NCBI RefSeq assembly: GCF_030812415.1
Contig: NZ_JAUSST010000002.1
Location: forward strand, 682,001-746,000
Direction of reading: 5' to 3'
DNA from: Paenibacillus harenae
GTDB taxonomy: Bacteria; Bacillota; Bacilli; Paenibacillales; Paenibacillaceae
DNA: 64,000 nt
This document shows positions 40,767 to 50,515 of the stretch, piece by piece (within the stretch, counting starts at the first letter, position 1; every line of letters starts with the position of its first letter). Under the pieces are notes generated by a model, which saw only the letters and a list, made by a program, of their open reading frames with translations, was not told the origin of the DNA and ran no database searches. Made by a program: the position numbers and the translations under genes.

Positions 40767-43700
40767 ATGAACAGATTGACGGAGTGGTCCTTCCGTAATA
40801 AAGCAGCCATTATTCTGATTGTAATCATGGCGCTAGCGATGGGGGTGGTGAGCTACCTGAGGCTGCCGATGGAGTTTCTGCCGGCAGCGGACAATCCGCA
40901 AGTCATGATTACGGCTATCGGGCCGGGCAACGACGCGAAGTCGATGGAGCAGCAGGTGACGGGGCCGATTGAAGAAGCCGTTGCCTTCGTCAAAGGGAAG
41001 ACGGAGATGTTCTCGACCTCTGGCGATGGTTACGCCCAAGTTAATTTAAATTTCGATTCGAAGACGAACATGAAGGATGCGAAAGCGGAGATCGAGCGCA
41101 TCGTAGACCAGGTACAGCTTCCGGCTGGCGTAATGAAGCCGTTCGTTGTGCAATTCAATACGTCGATGATACCGATCTCATGGGTCGTGCTGACCTTCGA
41201 GGAAGGGTTGACGGATCAACAAAAGGACGACAAGTTCAAGGAAGTGAAAGCAGAGCTGCAGCGCTCCGAAGGAGCGGGTCAGATCGCGATAGGCGGCAAA
41301 TCGACGCCGACGATTCAAGTAACTCCGCTAACGGATAAACTGGCGTCGGCCGGTATCCCCGTTCAGTCGCTTATGGGCGTGCTGCAAGGGCGCGGCGTAA
41401 CGGCGTCGCTTGGCGAGAAGAATGTGGACGGATCGGCGGCGAACGTCGTGCTTAACGATCAAATATCGGATATCGGGACGCTTCGCAAGCTTCCGATCGC
41501 CCCAGGCGTAATACTTGGCGATGTAGCAAACGTCGATTTTGCCAACGACCGGGAGAGTATTAACCGTCTGAACGGCAAGGATGCGATTATGTTCACGATC
41601 TCCAAGTCTGCCGACGCCAATGCGGTCAAAGCCGGCAACGCAATCGAAGCGACTGTGGACCGCCTGAACGAGGATGTTCAAGGCATCGAAGCTTCCGTCG
41701 TGCTAAGTACGGCCGAATCGGTCGTATCCTCTGTGAACAGCATGCTGCGCGAAGTGCTATTGGGTGCGTTATTCGCTACCATTGTTATTTTATTGTTCAT
41801 GCGCAATCTAAAGGCGACGATCGTTACGGTCGTATCGATACCGCTGTCGCTTGGCATTACGCTTTATTTGCTGCAATTGTCCGGCGTATCGCTGAATATC
41901 ATTACGCTTGGCGGCGTCGCGGTTGCGGTTGGCCGACTAGTCGACGATAGTATCGTCGTTATTGAAAACATATATAGAAGACTCCAAAAAGAGCCGTTCT
42001 CGATGAAGCTCATTACGGATGCGACGAAGGAAGTAGCATCGGCGATCACGTCATCGACGCTTGTAACGGTTGCAGTGTTCCTGCCTATGGGTCTGCTTCG
42101 CGGCTCGCTGCAGGCATTCCTCCTGCCGTTTGCGTTAACTGTCGCGTATTCGCTTCTGGCTTCGCTTGTTGTAGCGCTGACGGTTGTTCCTTTGCTAAGC
42201 GCATGGCTATTGCGCGGCACGAAGGAGAAGGAGCATGCAGGCTCGCCGAAATTCGCCGCTTTCATTCGTTGGAACCTGCAACGGAAGTGGGTGCCGATTC
42301 TGGTCGCGCTTGTCCTATTCGTTGGTTCGATAGGCGCTTATGTCGCGATGCCGAAGGGGGCGCTTGACTCTTCAAGCGCAGGAACAGTCAATGTGTCGCT
42401 GCAATATCCAAGCGATACGCCGGCCGAGACCCTAGAGGACGGGGGCAAGAAGCTCGAATCTTATTTGACGGCTGACAAAGAGAATGTCGAATGGGTCATG
42501 ATGACGCTTGGCAACAGCTCGGAAGCCGCGCAATATGGCGGCGTATCTTCACCGACCCTCGTATCCTACATCGTTGATCTGCAGGAAGGCGTCGATGCCG
42601 AGCAATTCATGGCCGATGTGAAGAAACAGAAGGATGGTTACGGTGAAGCGGAATTGCTCGCGAACGCTACCGATCTGATGATGGGGGGAGGTTCTTCGCA
42701 GATTTTCGTTGACGTAACCGGCGACGATACGGCGAAGGTCGAACAAGCGGCCGAAGAGCTTCTTACGGCGCTCAAGCCGGTCGACGGCGTGCTTAAGGTG
42801 GAAAGCAACCTGGAGCAGAAGAAGCCGGTGTATGCATTCAATATCGATTCAGCTGCAGCGAAAGGCGAGGAGCTGGCGATGCAATTGCAAAGCATGCTGA
42901 ACCCGCTGCCGATCGGCAGCATCCGTATCGAGGATCATGAGACGCCTGTTATTTTGCAGCCGGTGCTTGATCCAACCTCGGAAACGGATTTGAAATCGCT
43001 GACGGTGATGACGGAAGCCGGACCGAAAGCAATGTCCGACATCGCGGAGCTCGTCAGGAAGGAAGAACCAAGCAGTTTCTATCACAAAGAAGGCAAAATG
43101 TATGTACGCGTAACGGCTACCGTCGAGCCGAAAGAGCTGTCGGTCGTCGGCAAAGCGATTACGGCCAAATCGAATGAGCTTAAGCTGCCGGAAGGCGTTG
43201 CTCTATCCGTAGGCGGCGCATCGGCGGAGCAAGCGAGCGATTTCGCCGATCTGGGCTTAACGGCCCTCATCTCCATCGGTCTCGTATATTTGATTATGGT
43301 GCTGTCGTTCAAGACGCTGCGTACCCCGCTGGCCATTATGTTCTCGTTGCCGCTCGCGGCGATCGGTGCAGTTACGGGGCTGCTCATCTCCGGCGTAACG
43401 CCAGACTTCACGGCGATGTTCGGAGCGCTTATGCTAATCGGCATCGTCGTCACGAATGCGATCGTATTGCTCGACCGGGTAAGACAGAACGAGGAGCATA
43501 TGCCGATTCGCGAGGCGCTCATCGAAGCGGCCACCACTCGCATGCGTCCAATCGTCATGACAGCCGTAGCGACGGTATCCGCCATGCTGCCGCTGATCTT
43601 CGGTTCGCATGAATCGGGAAGCATCGTATCGCAAAGCCTTGCTATCGTTGTAATCGGCGGGTTGACGGCAGCAACGCTGCTTACGCTCATTATCGTTCCA

Positions 43701-43796
43701 TGCATTTACGAGCTGTTGTACTTCCGCAAGTCGCATAAGCAGCGTAGTGCGAATGTGAACGGGGCTTCGATGGAAGCGGCGGCAGCTGCCGAATAA
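40767..43796 (+). CDS. RND-family efflux permease (AcrB/SwrC-like)
   Basis: This 1009-residue inner-membrane pump has the standard RND layout: helix 1 (about 12-30), a large extracytoplasmic loop, helices 2-6 (about 330-480), a second loop, and helices 7-12 (about 825-985). Helix 4 carries GGVAVAVGRLVDDSIVVIENI, with the proton-relay aspartates, and helix 10 has VVTNAIVLLDRVRQNEEHMP. Gram-positive homologues such as SwrC export lipopeptides. No membrane-fusion protein gene is adjacent. The divergent TetR-ABC cluster shares its upstream region. Confidence 0.93.
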   Translation: MNRLTEWSFRNKAAIILIVIMALAMGVVSYLRLPMEFLPAADNPQVMITAIGPGNDAKSMEQQVTGPIEEAVAFVKGKTEMFSTSGDGYAQVNLNFDSKTNMKDAKAEIERIVDQVQLPAGVMKPFVVQFNTSMIPISWVVLTFEEGLTDQQKDDKFKEVKAELQRSEGAGQIAIGGKSTPTIQVTPLTDKLASAGIPVQSLMGVLQGRGVTASLGEKNVDGSAANVVLNDQISDIGTLRKLPIAPGVILGDVANVDFANDRESINRLNGKDAIMFTISKSADANAVKAGNAIEATVDRLNEDVQGIEASVVLSTAESVVSSVNSMLREVLLGALFATIVILLFMRNLKATIVTVVSIPLSLGITLYLLQLSGVSLNIITLGGVAVAVGRLVDDSIVVIENIYRRLQKEPFSMKLITDATKEVASAITSSTLVTVAVFLPMGLLRGSLQAFLLPFALTVAYSLLASLVVALTVVPLLSAWLLRGTKEKEHAGSPKFAAFIRWNLQRKWVPILVALVLFVGSIGAYVAMPKGALDSSSAGTVNVSLQYPSDTPAETLEDGGKKLESYLTADKENVEWVMMTLGNSSEAAQYGGVSSPTLVSYIVDLQEGVDAEQFMADVKKQKDGYGEAELLANATDLMMGGGSSQIFVDVTGDDTAKVEQAAEELLTALKPVDGVLKVESNLEQKKPVYAFNIDSAAAKGEELAMQLQSMLNPLPIGSIRIEDHETPVILQPVLDPTSETDLKSLTVMTEAGPKAMSDIAELVRKEEPSSFYHKEGKMYVRVTATVEPKELSVVGKAITAKSNELKLPEGVALSVGGASAEQASDFADLGLTALISIGLVYLIMVLSFKTLRTPLAIMFSLPLAAIGAVTGLLISGVTPDFTAMFGALMLIGIVVTNAIVLLDRVRQNEEHMPIREALIEAATTRMRPIVMTAVATVSAMLPLIFGSHESGSIVSQSLAIVVIGGLTAATLLTLIIVPCIYELLYFRKSHKQRSANVNGASMEAAAAAE

Positions 43797-43807
43797 TTGG
43801 ATATGTA

Positions 43808-43848
43808 CCCGAGTTGTTGTTACTAACGGCTCGGGCTCTTTTTTTTTC
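43808..43848 (+). terminator. rho-independent terminator
   Basis: The stem CCCGAG / CTCGGG, with further pairing GTT / AAC inside, is followed by a run of at least nine T. Confidence 0.88.
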
Positions 43849-43965
43849 TACGACTGACCAATGTCATACGTTAAAAATACAAAACAAATAAGGTGCTACA
43901 TACGAATACGGACTAAAAATCCTATGAGGTCTATACGATCCGTGAATAGAAGCACGTAAACAAAG

Positions 43966-44005
43966 AAAAGAGGCCGTCCAATGCATACAGCATGGGCGGC
44001 CTTTC
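43966..44005 (-). terminator. rho-independent terminator of the UPF0637 gene
   Basis: On the minus strand, AAAGGCCGCCCA pairs with TGGACGGCCTCTTTT and is followed by T-rich sequence, just beyond the stop codon at 44016. Confidence 0.8.
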
Positions 44006-44015
44006 GCGGTATAGT

Positions 44016-44663
44016 CTAAACGAGCGACATCCGGTAGAGCGGCATAAGCGTCTCGAACGTGGAGGAGGCGAACTTCAGCAAAATATCGCCGCTGCGCAGC
44101 AAAGCGTCATCCGCGGGAATGTGGCGGCCGATCAGCAGCTCCGCCTTCTGAACGTCGCGGAATCGGACGAGCGCCTTGTTCCAATCTTCCGTGCTCATAT
44201 CGCCGATTCTCGTCGCTTCCTTCTTCGTATGGTCAAGCGAAATCATGTAGTTCTCGGGAACGGCCGCGATTACATCATCCAGCTTGTCCAAATAAGCGGT
44301 AGCGATCTGCGCTTTGTTCGGCACTTCATAGATGAGCGCCAGCCACAGGAACAGATGATCATCGAACAATCCAAGCTGAAAATGCGGATGCGACTTGTAC
44401 CCGCGTTTGTTGTTGCAAATGCTAAGCCAAGTATCCTTCGGCGGGTTAACCTTGCGTCTTGCATGCTTTGCGATATGGAGATGCATTTCGTCGCCCGCCT
44501 GGACGGCAAGCTCGCCGGCAAGTCGCTCGCCGATAGCTTGGAACTTCGGCTGAATCCGTTCTTGAATGCCAGCCATCCGCTCCTCCAGTCCCTCTAGTTG
44601 AAATACGTTAAAATCCTCTTGCGTAAAGCCGATAAGCCCGGCTGCAGCATTCTTCGTTGCCAT
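44016..44663 (-). CDS. UPF0637 (DUF1054, YktB-like) protein
   Basis: This 215-residue cytoplasmic protein has the family segments GFTQEDFNVFQLEGLEERM, HLHIAKHARRKVNPPKDTW, NKRGYKSHPHFQLGLFDDH and the Arg/His-rich REVQKAELLIGR-like stretch (VQKAELLIGRHIP). The function is unknown. GGAGAGAAA precedes the ATG. Confidence 0.9.
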   Translation of the reverse strand: MATKNAAAGLIGFTQEDFNVFQLEGLEERMAGIQERIQPKFQAIGERLAGELAVQAGDEMHLHIAKHARRKVNPPKDTWLSICNNKRGYKSHPHFQLGLFDDHLFLWLALIYEVPNKAQIATAYLDKLDDVIAAVPENYMISLDHTKKEATRIGDMSTEDWNKALVRFRDVQKAELLIGRHIPADDALLRSGDILLKFASSTFETLMPLYRMSLV

Positions 44664-44701
44664 GGTATGATTTCTCTCCTTTGTATCTGTATGATTTGCG
44701 C

Positions 44702-45376
44702 TTAGTTGCGCTGCATCAGCTTTAAATAATAGATGGCAAGCTGCGTGCGGTCTCGCAATTCAAGCTTGCCTAGTATTTCGGAAATATAGTTCTTGATCGT
44801 TCCTTCGCTTAGAAAGAGCGACGACGCAATTTCCTTGTTCGATTGCCCGTCGGCTACATGGCGGACAATCTGGCATTCCGCTTGCGTCAAGCCTTTCTCT
44901 GCCAAACTTTTGCTGACTTGATCGAATAGATAGGATGGCTCCGTCGAAGCGCCGCGGGGCGATTCAAGCATGCCCGCCAGCTTGCGTGCAATATCGGGAT
45001 GGATGAGCATCGTGCCTTGGCGAACGGTCTTGATGCCGCTAATAATGAGGCTCGGCGACACGTTCTTCAGCAAGTAGCCGTTCGCTCCGTTGCGGATAGC
45101 CTGAGCAATATAATCATCGTCGTCGAAAGTCGTCAGGATGAGCACGGCAGGCGGATTCGGCAGCGCGCGGAGCAGCTTCGTGCCCTCCACGCCGTCGCAG
45201 ACCGGCATTCGAATATCCATCAATACGACGTCGACCGGATGCGCGCTTGCATATTCGGCCGCTTCCTTGCCGTTTTGGCTAATGCCAACGACACGAAGCT
45301 CATGGTCCAGATCCAAAATGACTTGCATGCTCTCTCGAATGAATGGGTCGTCATCGACGATTAGCACCTTGATCAT
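44702..45376 (-). CDS. NarL/LuxR-type response regulator, LnrK-like
   Basis: This 224-residue regulator has a receiver domain (VLIVDDDPFIRESMQ; phosphoacceptor Asp in DVVLMDIRMPVCDGVEG; Lys in YLLKNVSP) and a C-terminal LuxR helix-turn-helix (VADGQSNKEIASSLFLSEGT). GAGGAGG is eight bases before the ATG. Its kinase is encoded upstream at 45443, and the divergent ABC genes are the probable targets, as in the B. subtilis linearmycin-resistance system LnrJK-LMN (YfiJK-LMN). Confidence 0.92.
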   Translation of the reverse strand: MIKVLIVDDDPFIRESMQVILDLDHELRVVGISQNGKEAAEYASAHPVDVVLMDIRMPVCDGVEGTKLLRALPNPPAVLILTTFDDDDYIAQAIRNGANGYLLKNVSPSLIISGIKTVRQGTMLIHPDIARKLAGMLESPRGASTEPSYLFDQVSKSLAEKGLTQAECQIVRHVADGQSNKEIASSLFLSEGTIKNYISEILGKLELRDRTQLAIYYLKLMQRN

Positions 45377-45442
45377 CGTTTGCACCTCCTCTATGTATGG
45401 CGCTATGCAGCCCGCATTTTACTACGCTTTCGCCGACGGCTG

Positions 45443-46573
45443 CTACTTGTTTAATAAAGTCAAAGTGGTCGTGATGGCGAATCGTTCCTCGGTCGTAACC
45501 TCCAGCTTTCCTCCGATAAGCGCAATTCGCTCCCGCATGCCGCGTATGCCAAGGCCGGCTTCCACGGGCTCGATCGGCAGCGATCCGTCGTTCGCGACAG
45601 TCAACGATACGCTGTCGCTGTCGAACCGCAGTTCGACAGTGACGACTGTGGCTTCGCCATGCCGGACTGCGTTCGTAATCGCTTCTTGCGCATTTTTGAA
45701 CAGAATAAGTTCCATGCTCGGATAGATCGGTCTCGGAATGCCTTGCACCTCGAAGCGAACCTCGAAGCCAAGCCCGTCTACGGATTCCGCCATCAATCGG
45801 TCTAGCGCATAACGCCGCGGTTCCCCATCGCTTTCCGCTGCCAGCTTGCGAACGGTACGGCGCATACGCTCCATACTGTCTTGCAATTGATCGCGGATCT
45901 GCTCGACGATATCGCGTGCTCGGTCCGTATCGACGTCAAACAGGCGGAGCGCGGCTTCAGACATCATTTTCACGCGAATGAGTCGATGTCCAAGATCGTC
46001 ATGAATGTCCTTGGCGATACGGTTTCTTTCCTCCGTCTGGGCATACTGCTCGATTTGGGCGGCATAGTCCTTCATGCGGCCTCTGGCGGCGTCCAACTGC
46101 TCGTTGCTTACCGTAAGCGCTTCGTACAGCTCTTCGAATTTGTATCTCTTATTCTCAAAATCATTCGTTACATAAAGCAAGCCCGCAGCCGTTCCCCATA
46201 AGACGAGGAGAGCAACGATCAATTCAGGATCTCTGCCGTATAGCCCGACCGTAAGGGCAGCGCAGCCGGCTATGGTCCATGCTGCGCACTCGCGCATGGC
46301 GGGTCTTCTGCGAAAGGCCGCAATCAACGTAGAGAAGGGCAGCAGGTACAGAATTCCGCCATACGAAAAGGAGAACCATGCGAAAAACAGGAGCTCCGCA
46401 ATCAATATCGGTCCCGCCAGTTTTGGCATTATGGTATCGGCTTTGCCGAATAAGAGGGCGAGCAGTGCGAATGCCGTGTAGGGGGCGTATGTTCTTGCAT
46501 CGATATCTATTATGGTTACGATTGCCGGTATAGCAACGAGCAGACTTCGCATTCGGAGAAGCATGACATTCAT
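45443..46573 (-). CDS. NarL-family sensor histidine kinase, LnrJ-like
   Basis: This 376-residue kinase has about five membrane helices in the first 160 residues and almost no extracellular domain, so it probably senses signals in the membrane. A coiled linker follows, then HisKA_3 with EERNRIAKDIHDDLGHRL (phosphorylated His) and an ATPase domain with NAQEAITNAVRHG and GLGIRGMRERI. I prefer the ATG at 46573 behind GGGAG; the frame is open to 46630. Its gene pair and the divergent exporter suggest detection of membrane-active antibiotics. Confidence 0.9.
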   Translation of the reverse strand: MNVMLLRMRSLLVAIPAIVTIIDIDARTYAPYTAFALLALLFGKADTIMPKLAGPILIAELLFFAWFSFSYGGILYLLPFSTLIAAFRRRPAMRECAAWTIAGCAALTVGLYGRDPELIVALLVLWGTAAGLLYVTNDFENKRYKFEELYEALTVSNEQLDAARGRMKDYAAQIEQYAQTEERNRIAKDIHDDLGHRLIRVKMMSEAALRLFDVDTDRARDIVEQIRDQLQDSMERMRRTVRKLAAESDGEPRRYALDRLMAESVDGLGFEVRFEVQGIPRPIYPSMELILFKNAQEAITNAVRHGEATVVTVELRFDSDSVSLTVANDGSLPIEPVEAGLGIRGMRERIALIGGKLEVTTEERFAITTTLTLLNK

Positions 46574-46754
46574 AGAGAACGGACTCCCGAAACTGAATTT
46601 GTTCCAATTATAAGGCTTTATAAGTTTCATATTTAAACTTTCCGCTTATATGCGGACGCACATCCTCGAAGTACTGCGGTAGGAGTTTTATCATTATAGC
46701 ACACGTCGTCAATGAAGGTCGCCGGCGGCGCTTATGTTCTTTATTTTGGCAAAA

Positions 46755-46785
46755 ATGACTTTCGTCATCTTGCTGTTATGACTTT
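46755..46785 (+). promoter_or_regulatory. candidate response-regulator binding region
   Basis: Two direct copies of ATGACTTT begin at 46755 and 46778, 23 bases apart (about two helical turns). The first also forms the inverted repeat ATGAC-TTTC-GTCAT. The region lies just upstream of a promoter with a good -10 and poor -35, which suits an activator such as the LnrK-like regulator. Confidence 0.5.
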
Positions 46786-46814
46786 AGAGACCTGCTCTTA
46801 TCCAATTGCATCCG

Positions 46815-46820
46815 TATAAT
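46815..46820 (+). promoter_or_regulatory. -10 element TATAAT of the ABC operon
   Basis: A perfect TATAAT lies 37 bases before the ABC ATPase start. No sequence near TTGACA is found 16-18 bases upstream, so the promoter probably depends on an activator. Confidence 0.5.
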
Positions 46821-46856
46821 CAGAGGTAATAAGGGCGCATGAGAGGATGATTACGA

Positions 46857-47801
46857 ATGAGTTTGGTTTCATTTCGAGATGTGGTCAAAAAATACGATAC
46901 GAAGATGACGGTAAACCATTTGTCTCTAGATATTGGCGAGGGCGAAGTATTCGGGTTGCTAGGGCCTAACGGCGCGGGAAAAAGCACGACAATTCATATG
47001 CTGTCCGGCCTATTGAACGCCAGCAGCGGCGATATTACGGTAGGCGGTTACTCGATCAAGAATCAGCCGCTGGAAGTGAAGCGAAGAATCGGTCTCGTGC
47101 CGCAGGAGCTTGCAATCTACGAGACGCTGACGGCCCGGGAGAACGTGACTTTTTTCGGAAAACTCTACGGACTAAGGGGCAAGCTGCTGCAGGAGCGGGT
47201 CGCGGAGGCGCTTCAATTCGTTGGTCTGCTGGAGCGGGCGGGCGACAAGCCGCAGACATTCTCCGGCGGTATGAAGCGGAGGCTTAACATCGCGTGCGCG
47301 ATCATGCATCGGCCGAAGCTCATCATTATGGACGAACCGACGGTTGGCATCGATCCGCAGTCCCGAAATCATATTTTGGATTCGGTGCGCGAGCTAAATA
47401 AGCTGGGCTCGACCGTTATCTATACGAGCCATTACATGGAAGAGGTAGAAGCGATCTGCTCGCGGGTCGGTATACTGGATAACGGCAAGCTTATTGCGTG
47501 CGGATCGAAGGAAGAGCTGAAGCAGCAGGCAGGGCAAGAGGAGAAGCTGATCTTCGAGATCGATCGCAAGCTGGGGCAAGCCGCGGAGGAGATGACCCGG
47601 CATCCGGGCGTTCGCCGCATCGATGAGCAGGAGAACGGAACAACGGTAGAGGTAACGGTGAAGGAGTCGCCTTCGATGCTTCAGGACCTGCTTTTCATAA
47701 TCCAGAAGCACGGCATTACTCTGCGTAAACTGACGCGGGTAGAGCCGAATTTGGAATCGATGTTTCTGCAAATGACCGGCCGCACTCTGCGGGACGAATA
47801 G
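46857..47801 (+). CDS. ABC exporter ATPase, LnrL-like
   Basis: This 314-residue ATPase has Walker A GLLGPNGAGKSTT (about 36-48), Q-loop VPQELAIYETL, signature QTFSGGMKRRLNIACAIMH, Walker B LIIMDEPTVGIDP and switch His in YTSHYMEE. A C-terminal extension of about 90 residues follows, common in drug-export ATPases. Two permease genes come next, the same order as lnrL-lnrM-lnrN. Confidence 0.93.
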   Translation: MSLVSFRDVVKKYDTKMTVNHLSLDIGEGEVFGLLGPNGAGKSTTIHMLSGLLNASSGDITVGGYSIKNQPLEVKRRIGLVPQELAIYETLTARENVTFFGKLYGLRGKLLQERVAEALQFVGLLERAGDKPQTFSGGMKRRLNIACAIMHRPKLIIMDEPTVGIDPQSRNHILDSVRELNKLGSTVIYTSHYMEEVEAICSRVGILDNGKLIACGSKEELKQQAGQEEKLIFEIDRKLGQAAEEMTRHPGVRRIDEQENGTTVEVTVKESPSMLQDLLFIIQKHGITLRKLTRVEPNLESMFLQMTGRTLRDE

Positions 47802-47847
47802 CTGCAATCGCGGCGGCTCGGTTTAACAAGCTTGGGAGGCGAATGTT

Positions 47848-49014
47848 ATGCGTATTTGGTGGACGACGGCTTATTATGAGCTGCTCAAATATAGTCGCAA
47901 AAAGACATTGATTTTAATTTTAATCGTATTGCCGCTCGTTCTTATTTATATGCTGGGTAGTGCTTTCGATACAGAAATCAAGCCGGCGAAAGTCATCGTA
48001 TACAACGCGGATCGGGGAGAGCTGCGCGCCAGCGTGGACGCATTCTGGTCGAATGATGAGATCAAACCTTACGTTCGCTTCCTTGCCGCGAAGGAGGAAG
48101 GGGATGTGCAGCCTTCCGTGACTGAATCCGAGTCCGATTACGGCGTTGTCATTCCGGCGGACTACTCCAGCCGCGTTCTCAAGGGCGAGACCGTCTCGTG
48201 GCGCACGTACTCCGGACGGTTTGTCGAGAAAAACTTGGCCGTTGAATCGGTCATCGACAGCTATCTAACCGAGCTCAATATGCAAATGTCCGCGCGGGAG
48301 ATCCTCGGGCCTGAAGCGGGAAGCGAGCAGGAGGGTGTCGGCGAGCCGGATGCGGCTGAACCTTTTGTTCTCGTTGGCATGCTCGGCGGAGACAAAAATC
48401 AAATTTTTCGCTCGGTTTCCGCGATGCAATATTATGCGGCTACTTATTTAATCATGTTCCTCCTGTATGGCGGGATGCTGGCAGCTATTGAGCTGCTGAA
48501 TCAGCATAAGAACGGCACGCTGCAGCGGATGTTCACGATGCCGTTTTCCTTCATTCAGCTTGTGCTGGGCATCGTAACGGGATCTTTCCTGGTCGCGGCG
48601 TTGCAGGCCATTATCATCGTTTTGTTTACGAAATTCGTATACGACGTCAACTGGGGGACGAATTATGGATGGCTCTTCCTCATCAGCTTGCTTACAACGG
48701 CTGTCGGCGCGGGAATTGCTATCATTATCGCCTCCTTCGCCAAGACGGTGAAGACGACGCAAACCGTATTCGGCATCGTCGCCTTCTCCATGACTTTCGT
48801 AAGCGGTGGAATGATTGCGGATATCGACGTCATCATCGGGGACGCGTCCAAGTGGACGGTCAATCATTGGGCAAACGAGGGGCTTCGTGCGATTATGAAC
48901 GGCTCATCCTGGTCCGACTACAGCCAAGAGGTAGCTATTCTGGCCATGATCGCTGCCGTGCTTTCCGTTTTCGCTATGATCAGATTGCCAAAGGTGGTGA
49001 AGCGGCATGCCTAG
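47848..49014 (+). CDS. ABC exporter permease, LnrM-like
   Basis: This 388-residue ABC-2 permease has one N-terminal helix (about 20-40), an external domain to about 190, and five or six C-terminal helices. GGGAGG is eight bases before the ATG. Its end overlaps the next permease start by eight bases. Confidence 0.9.
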   Translation: MRIWWTTAYYELLKYSRKKTLILILIVLPLVLIYMLGSAFDTEIKPAKVIVYNADRGELRASVDAFWSNDEIKPYVRFLAAKEEGDVQPSVTESESDYGVVIPADYSSRVLKGETVSWRTYSGRFVEKNLAVESVIDSYLTELNMQMSAREILGPEAGSEQEGVGEPDAAEPFVLVGMLGGDKNQIFRSVSAMQYYAATYLIMFLLYGGMLAAIELLNQHKNGTLQRMFTMPFSFIQLVLGIVTGSFLVAALQAIIIVLFTKFVYDVNWGTNYGWLFLISLLTTAVGAGIAIIIASFAKTVKTTQTVFGIVAFSMTFVSGGMIADIDVIIGDASKWTVNHWANEGLRAIMNGSSWSDYSQEVAILAMIAAVLSVFAMIRLPKVVKRHA

Positions 49015-50164
49015 CATAGCGATTGCCATTCAGCTTATAAAACGTACAGTAGGCTCAAGGCGGGGGTTATTCCTCAACATGCTTCTTCCGGCTATTCTTT
49101 TGTCGGTACTAACCGGTCTGCTCAGCGCGCAAGGACAACAAGCTGTCATCGTCGTTGCGAATGCGGACGCGGGGGAGCTAGGCTCCTATTTGACGGCAGC
49201 CTTGGCGCGGGAAGAGCTGTATGATGTGCGCGAGGCATCGGGCGCTTCCGATGAGGATGTGAAACAGCAGGTGCTGGACGGCAAAGCAGATGCGGCCGTG
49301 TATATCCCGTCCGATTATACAGTCAGCCTATTGGAAGGCAAACATGTTCCTGCTGCGCTCTACCGCATGAATGTTCAGCTTTGGAATGCTTCTCTGGCTA
49401 CGACGCTTGAGGCGGAGACGATGAAGCTTTCTGCATCGGCAGGCATGGTTGCCCGTGCGGAAGGCGTCGATAAGGAGCAGATGTTGCCGCTTCTTCAGAA
49501 GCTGCTGGCTGCGCAAGAGAAGCCGGTCGTTACGACAAAACATGTTGGAATGAAGCTCGGCACTATTTTGTCCAATCCGATCATGATCGGTATTCTGCTC
49601 ATGTTCGTCATGATGCTCGTCAGTCAATCGATCGGCTTCGTCATGGAGGATAGAGAGCTTCGTACGATGGCGAGGATGTATACGGCACCGGTCAGGGCAA
49701 TAGATATTTCGTTAGGCAACTTTCTCGGAAGCATGGCTGTCGGCACGCTGCAGCTTGTCATCGTGTTAAGTTTGACCTACTTCGTGTTCCAATACGATCC
49801 CGGCGTTTCCTACGGTTATATGCTGATTGTCCTCGAATTTTTCTTGCTTGCCGCAGTCGGCCTTACGACCGCGATTGCCGGATTAGTCCGAGACAGCAGG
49901 CAATTAACCCAGATGAACAACTTAGTCATTATGCCCAGCTGCATGGTCAGCGGCTGTTTCTTCCCCTTGTCGATGCTGCCGACGTTCATGCAGAAGCTGG
50001 CGAACTTCTTGCCGCAGAAATGGGCGCTGCAGGCGATCGACCGATTAGGGGGAGGCGGAAGCGTGGCGGATATCGGCTTGCAGCTCGCGATTCTGCTCCT
50101 GTTCGCGGCCGTTCTGATTGCTTTCGGTTCGGCGGTGCTTAGGCCGAGCAAGCTGAGCCGGTAG
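49007..50164 (+). CDS. ABC exporter permease, LnrN-like
   Basis: This second 385-residue ABC-2 permease has the same layout: an N-terminal helix near residues 20-38, an external domain to about 180, and clustered helices including SNPIMIGILLMFVMMLVSQ and the reentrant-type ending LPQKWALQAIDRL. It overlaps the previous gene, so the two permeases are coupled and probably form a heterodimer. It completes the exporter with the ATPase at 46857. Confidence 0.9.
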   Translation: MPSIAIAIQLIKRTVGSRRGLFLNMLLPAILLSVLTGLLSAQGQQAVIVVANADAGELGSYLTAALAREELYDVREASGASDEDVKQQVLDGKADAAVYIPSDYTVSLLEGKHVPAALYRMNVQLWNASLATTLEAETMKLSASAGMVARAEGVDKEQMLPLLQKLLAAQEKPVVTTKHVGMKLGTILSNPIMIGILLMFVMMLVSQSIGFVMEDRELRTMARMYTAPVRAIDISLGNFLGSMAVGTLQLVIVLSLTYFVFQYDPGVSYGYMLIVLEFFLLAAVGLTTAIAGLVRDSRQLTQMNNLVIMPSCMVSGCFFPLSMLPTFMQKLANFLPQKWALQAIDRLGGGGSVADIGLQLAILLLFAAVLIAFGSAVLRPSKLSR

Positions 50165-50249
50165 ACGAATGACAGAAGTATCTTGACTTTCGGTTAACGG
50201 ATGGTGTAAAAATATAGGATAGTATAAGTCTCGTTTTTGAATTGCTATA

Positions 50250-50515
50250 TAACAATAGCGTAGACCAAGGTTACGCAACTCGGATACACCGTTCGTAACA
50301 GAGAGGAAGCCCGCCGGTTGAAAGGCTTCCATGAACGTCCGTTTGCTCCCTGCCTTGCGAGCTGCGGCGGCTGCCGATATTCAAGGCAGCTTCCCGCCGG
50401 AATGTTCATATTCCGTTATCGAATGAAGAACTGCCGCATCCACGGGCAGTCAAAATTAGGGTGGTACCGCGAACGCATTCGTCCCTGACGAGCGCGTTCT
50501 TTTTTTATGCCAAAA
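50250..50515 (+). promoter_or_regulatory. T-box leader of proS
   Basis: The canonical T-box sequence AGGGTGGTACCGCG is at 50458-50471. Upstream is a Stem I-like region with AGAGAG (50300-50305) and the paired GGAAGCC / GGCTTCC and CGTTC / GAACG. A terminator (GAACGC...GCGTTC then TTTTTTT) ends at 50509. The specifier-loop side after GAACG contains a CCT triplet (50349-50351), consistent with proline, though I cannot fold it. Uncharged tRNA-Pro should promote readthrough into proS. This fills the otherwise gene-free stretch 50165-50540. Confidence 0.92.
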
